From assembly GCA_946480605.1 (NCBI GenBank), contig CAMLKW010000184.1:1-9086 (forward strand): 9,086 nt of DNA, read 5' to 3'. The position numbers and the translations under genes are program-made. The notes below the pieces were generated by a model, which made no database searches, was not told the DNA's origin, and worked only from the letters and a program-made list of their open reading frames with translations. Below are positions 7,450 through 9,086 of the stretch, piece after piece (the first letter of the stretch is position 1; each line of letters opens with the position of its first letter). The stretch is from an uncultured Roseateles sp. (GTDB lineage: Bacteria > Pseudomonadota > Gammaproteobacteria > Burkholderiales > Burkholderiaceae).

Positions 7450-7451
7450 CA
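7447..7451 (-). promoter_or_regulatory. TGATG stop/start overlap coupling sigma factor and kinase translation
   Basis: On the minus strand the sigma factor's TGA (7451-7449) shares its A with the kinase ATG (7449-7447). The preceding ~20 bases are C-rich (around CCACCACCGTCTAC) with no GGAG-like element, so the kinase probably depends on ribosomes terminating on the sigma gene, which would fix the ratio of the two proteins. The overlap is seen; the mechanism is inferred. Confidence 0.7.
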
Positions 7452-8039
7452 GTAGACGGTGGTGGGTGGGTCGCCCAGCAGCTCCTGCAGCAGCGCGCGC
7501 GCCTTCAGCAGTTCGCGATTGATGGTGCGCGTGGACAGGCCGCGCAGCTCCGCCACCTCGGCGATGGACAGGCCCGCGAAGCCGATCATCTCGATCAGCT
7601 CGTACAGACCGGTGTCCAGCGTGCGCAGCCGGGCCAGCGCCTGGTCCAGCCCGATCAGGTCCACCGCCTGGCTCTGCACGGCGGCCACGTCGGTGGCGGC
7701 GGACAGCGTCACCATGACGGCGTCGCCGCCGCGCTTGTCGCGGCCCTCGGTGCGCAGGTGGTCGATGACGACCGAGCGCAAGACCTGGCCCACATAGGCG
7801 AAGAACTGGCCGCGCGACTCGCCCTGCAGGCCCTGCTGGTCGGCCATGCGCAGGAAGCCCTCGTGCACCAGCGCGGTGGTGTGCAGGCCCGCCACGCGGC
7901 CGTTGGGCCCGCTCTGCGCCAGGCGCAGCCGCGCGACACGCTTGATCTCGGGGTACAGCGCCGCGTAGAGCTGTTGCAGCGACGCGGCATCACCGCGTGC
8001 CGTGCCGGCGAGCAGTTGAGTGATGGGCGCCGTGCTCAC
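7449..8039 (-). CDS. ECF-type RNA polymerase sigma factor (Sigma70_ECF / TIGR02999-like), kinase-linked
   Basis: A 196-residue alternative sigma factor expected to direct RNA polymerase to a specific promoter set. Region 2 is at about 6-110: QLLAGTARGDAASLQQLY (8-25), then LHTTALVHEGFLRMA (52-66), FFAYVGQVLRSVVIDHLR (79-96) and KRGG (102-105). Region 4 is a helix-turn-helix at about 148-185 (GLSIAEVAELRGLSTRTINR). These are hallmarks of the ECF branch often encoded beside Ser/Thr kinases. The usual acidic DAED-type patch before LVHE is replaced by His53-Thr54-Thr55-Ala56. I chose GTG 8039-8037: family homology begins right after it, and it follows the trpS stop by 4 bp; an in-frame ATG at 8165 would add 42 non-homologous residues overlapping trpS. 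The Shine-Dalgarno is weak (GAGTGA at 8044-8049), so coupling to trpS is plausible. No anti-sigma gene is adjacent. The protein contains no Trp or Cys. Confidence 0.9.
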   Translation of the reverse strand: MSTAPITQLLAGTARGDAASLQQLYAALYPEIKRVARLRLAQSGPNGRVAGLHTTALVHEGFLRMADQQGLQGESRGQFFAYVGQVLRSVVIDHLRTEGRDKRGGDAVMVTLSAATDVAAVQSQAVDLIGLDQALARLRTLDTGLYELIEMIGFAGLSIAEVAELRGLSTRTINRELLKARALLQELLGDPPTTVY

Positions 8040-8043
8040 GATG

Positions 8044-9086
8044 TCACTCGGCCTGGAAGGCGGCCAGCGCGGCGGCGATGTCGGCGTCGCTGGCTTCGCG
8101 CTGCACCGGGGCGTCGGCCACCAGCCCCTCGCGCTTGAGCCGCGCCACCCACTGTCCCGCGTCACGGCCCTGCTCGAAGGCGCTGCTCTGCAGCAGCAGC
8201 GCGCCCTCGGCCGACAGCAGCTTGAAGTAGAACTTGCCGTCGGCCTCGCGGTACTGCTTGAACACCGGCAGCGCGGCCTTCTCCACCTTGGCGGCGGCGG
8301 TAGCCACGGTGGACGTGTAGGGCCGCAGGCCCACGGCCTCGCGCAGCGTCTTCAGGAAGGGTACGGCGATGGCGCGGGCCTTGGCGGCACCGGCCTGCAG
8401 GATGGCTTCCAGCTCGGCGGGGTTGGCCATCAGCGCGTCGTAGCGGGCGCGCATGGGGCCGACATGACCCTCGATCAGCGAGATGAGCTGCTGCTTGGCC
8501 TCGCCCCAGCCCAGGCCGTCGCGCAGCGCCGCGCGGAAGGCGGCGCGCTGCTCGGGCGTGGCGAAGGCGTCGTAGATCGTCACGAGCGCCTGGCCCTCGG
8601 GGTCCTTGGGCTCGCCGGGCAGCTTGCTGTCGGTGACGATGCGGGCGACCGCGTCCTTCAGCGCCTTGGCGCCGCCGTCGAAGAGCGGGATGACGTTGTC
8701 ATAGCTCTTGCTCATCTTGCGGCCGTCCAGGCCGGGCAGCAGCTCCATCTCGGCGTCCACGACGGCCTCGGGCAGCACGAAGAACTCCTGCCCCTGGCCG
8801 AACAGGTGGTTGAAGCGCTGCGCGATGTCGCGCGTCATCTCGATGTGCTGCACCTGGTCCTTGCCCACCGGCACCTTGTGCGCGTTGAACATCAGGATGT
8901 CGGCCGCCATCAGCACCGGGTAGCTGAACAGGCCCATGGTCACGTTGGCGTCGGGGTCCTCGCCGGCGGCGACGGCCGCGTCCACCGCGGCCTTGTAGGC
9001 GTGCGCGCGGTTCATCTGGCCCTTGGCCGTCACGCAGGTCAGCAGCCAGGTCAGCTCGGGGATCTCGGGGATGTCGCTCTGGCGGT
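8044..9086 (-). CDS. trpS: Tryptophanyl-tRNA synthetase, C-terminal ~346 residues (5' end outside window), with C-terminal DUF1508-like extension
   Basis: A class I aminoacyl-tRNA synthetase charging tRNA-Trp with tryptophan in the cytosol. The frame is open to the window edge; the first readable residues, QSDIPEIPELTWLLTCVTAK, are characteristic of TrpS, so the in-frame GTG at 9033 is internal and not the start. Other signatures: KGQMNRAHAYKAA, LMAADILMFNAHKVPVGKDQ, QHIEMTRDIAQRFN, and the ATP-binding loop KMSKS encoded at about 8704-8718. The HIGH-type motif lies off the window. The catalytic core and anticodon-binding region end near 8320. A linker follows, then a domain of about 50 residues encoded at about 8125-8274, containing GKFYFKLLSAEGALLLQS and resembling the DUF1508/YegP fold. 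I recall this extension in Burkholderiales TrpS but could not verify it. The stop (8046-8044) is 4 bp before the sigma GTG, suggesting a trpS-sigma-kinase transcript. Confidence 0.95.
   Translation of the reverse strand, partial: RQSDIPEIPELTWLLTCVTAKGQMNRAHAYKAAVDAAVAAGEDPDANVTMGLFSYPVLMAADILMFNAHKVPVGKDQVQHIEMTRDIAQRFNHLFGQGQEFFVLPEAVVDAEMELLPGLDGRKMSKSYDNVIPLFDGGAKALKDAVARIVTDSKLPGEPKDPEGQALVTIYDAFATPEQRAAFRAALRDGLGWGEAKQQLISLIEGHVGPMRARYDALMANPAELEAILQAGAAKARAIAVPFLKTLREAVGLRPYTSTVATAAAKVEKAALPVFKQYREADGKFYFKLLSAEGALLLQSSAFEQGRDAGQWVARLKREGLVADAPVQREASDADIAAALAAFQAE

Noticed and set aside
4690..7455. Plus-strand open frame of about 920 codons antisense to the kinase gene
   Set aside because: It is low complexity (Gln/Ala/Gly/Leu/Val), has no recognisable domain, and runs exactly opposite a gene with a complete set of kinase motifs.
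8040..8165. Longer N-terminus for the sigma factor starting at ATG 8165
   Set aside because: The extra 42 residues (Trp/Pro/Ser/Arg-rich) match no sigma factor and lie in another frame of trpS; GTG 8039 gives a normal-length protein.
8704..9033. trpS starting at the in-frame GTG 9033
   Set aside because: Typical TrpS sequence continues upstream of it to the window edge, so the GTG is an internal Val codon.

Overview
The window looks like chromosomal DNA from a high-GC betaproteobacterium, most likely of the order Burkholderiales (Roseateles/Rubrivivax/Leptothrix/Comamonadaceae-like). The clues are the G/C-saturated third codon positions, the protein types, and a palindromic intergenic repeat of a style I associate with that order. 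The genus assignment is inference. There are six protein genes and no tRNA, rRNA, CRISPR array or transposase that I can see.

Layout. (1) 1-1606, minus strand: the N-terminal three quarters of malate synthase G (glcB), cut by the window edge. (2) 1607-1761: a divergent intergenic region with several copies of a GCAAAGATGC-like half-site in inverted pairs. (3) 1762-2667, plus strand: a LysR-family regulator, the obvious candidate to control glcB. (4) 2668-2812: a convergent intergenic region that is almost entirely inverted repeats, probably a repeat element doubling as a bidirectional terminator. (5) 2813-4513, minus strand: an AMP-forming fatty acyl-CoA ligase. (6) 4514-4620: a short gap with two hairpins. 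(7) 4621-9086, minus strand: a compact cluster read in the order trpS (partial), ECF sigma factor, membrane-anchored Ser/Thr kinase. The trpS stop is 4 nt from the sigma start, and the sigma stop overlaps the kinase start as TGATG.

How the genes fit together. glcB and the acyl-CoA ligase both belong to acetyl-CoA/fatty acid metabolism: activation and beta-oxidation yield acetyl-CoA, and malate synthase condenses it with glyoxylate. They are separated by the LysR gene and a terminator-like repeat, so they are probably independently transcribed. The most interesting part is the sigma factor/kinase pair. No anti-sigma gene is visible. The sigma factor lacks the acidic DAED-type motif of region 2.2 and has His-Thr-Thr-Ala there, beside an intact kinase that appears translationally coupled to it. 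This matches a small, recently recognised class of ECF factors thought to be switched on by threonine phosphorylation. The kinase has one transmembrane helix and a roughly 500-residue, probably periplasmic, helical-repeat domain with a striking tyrosine cluster, so the input signal is probably extracytoplasmic. That last step is inference.
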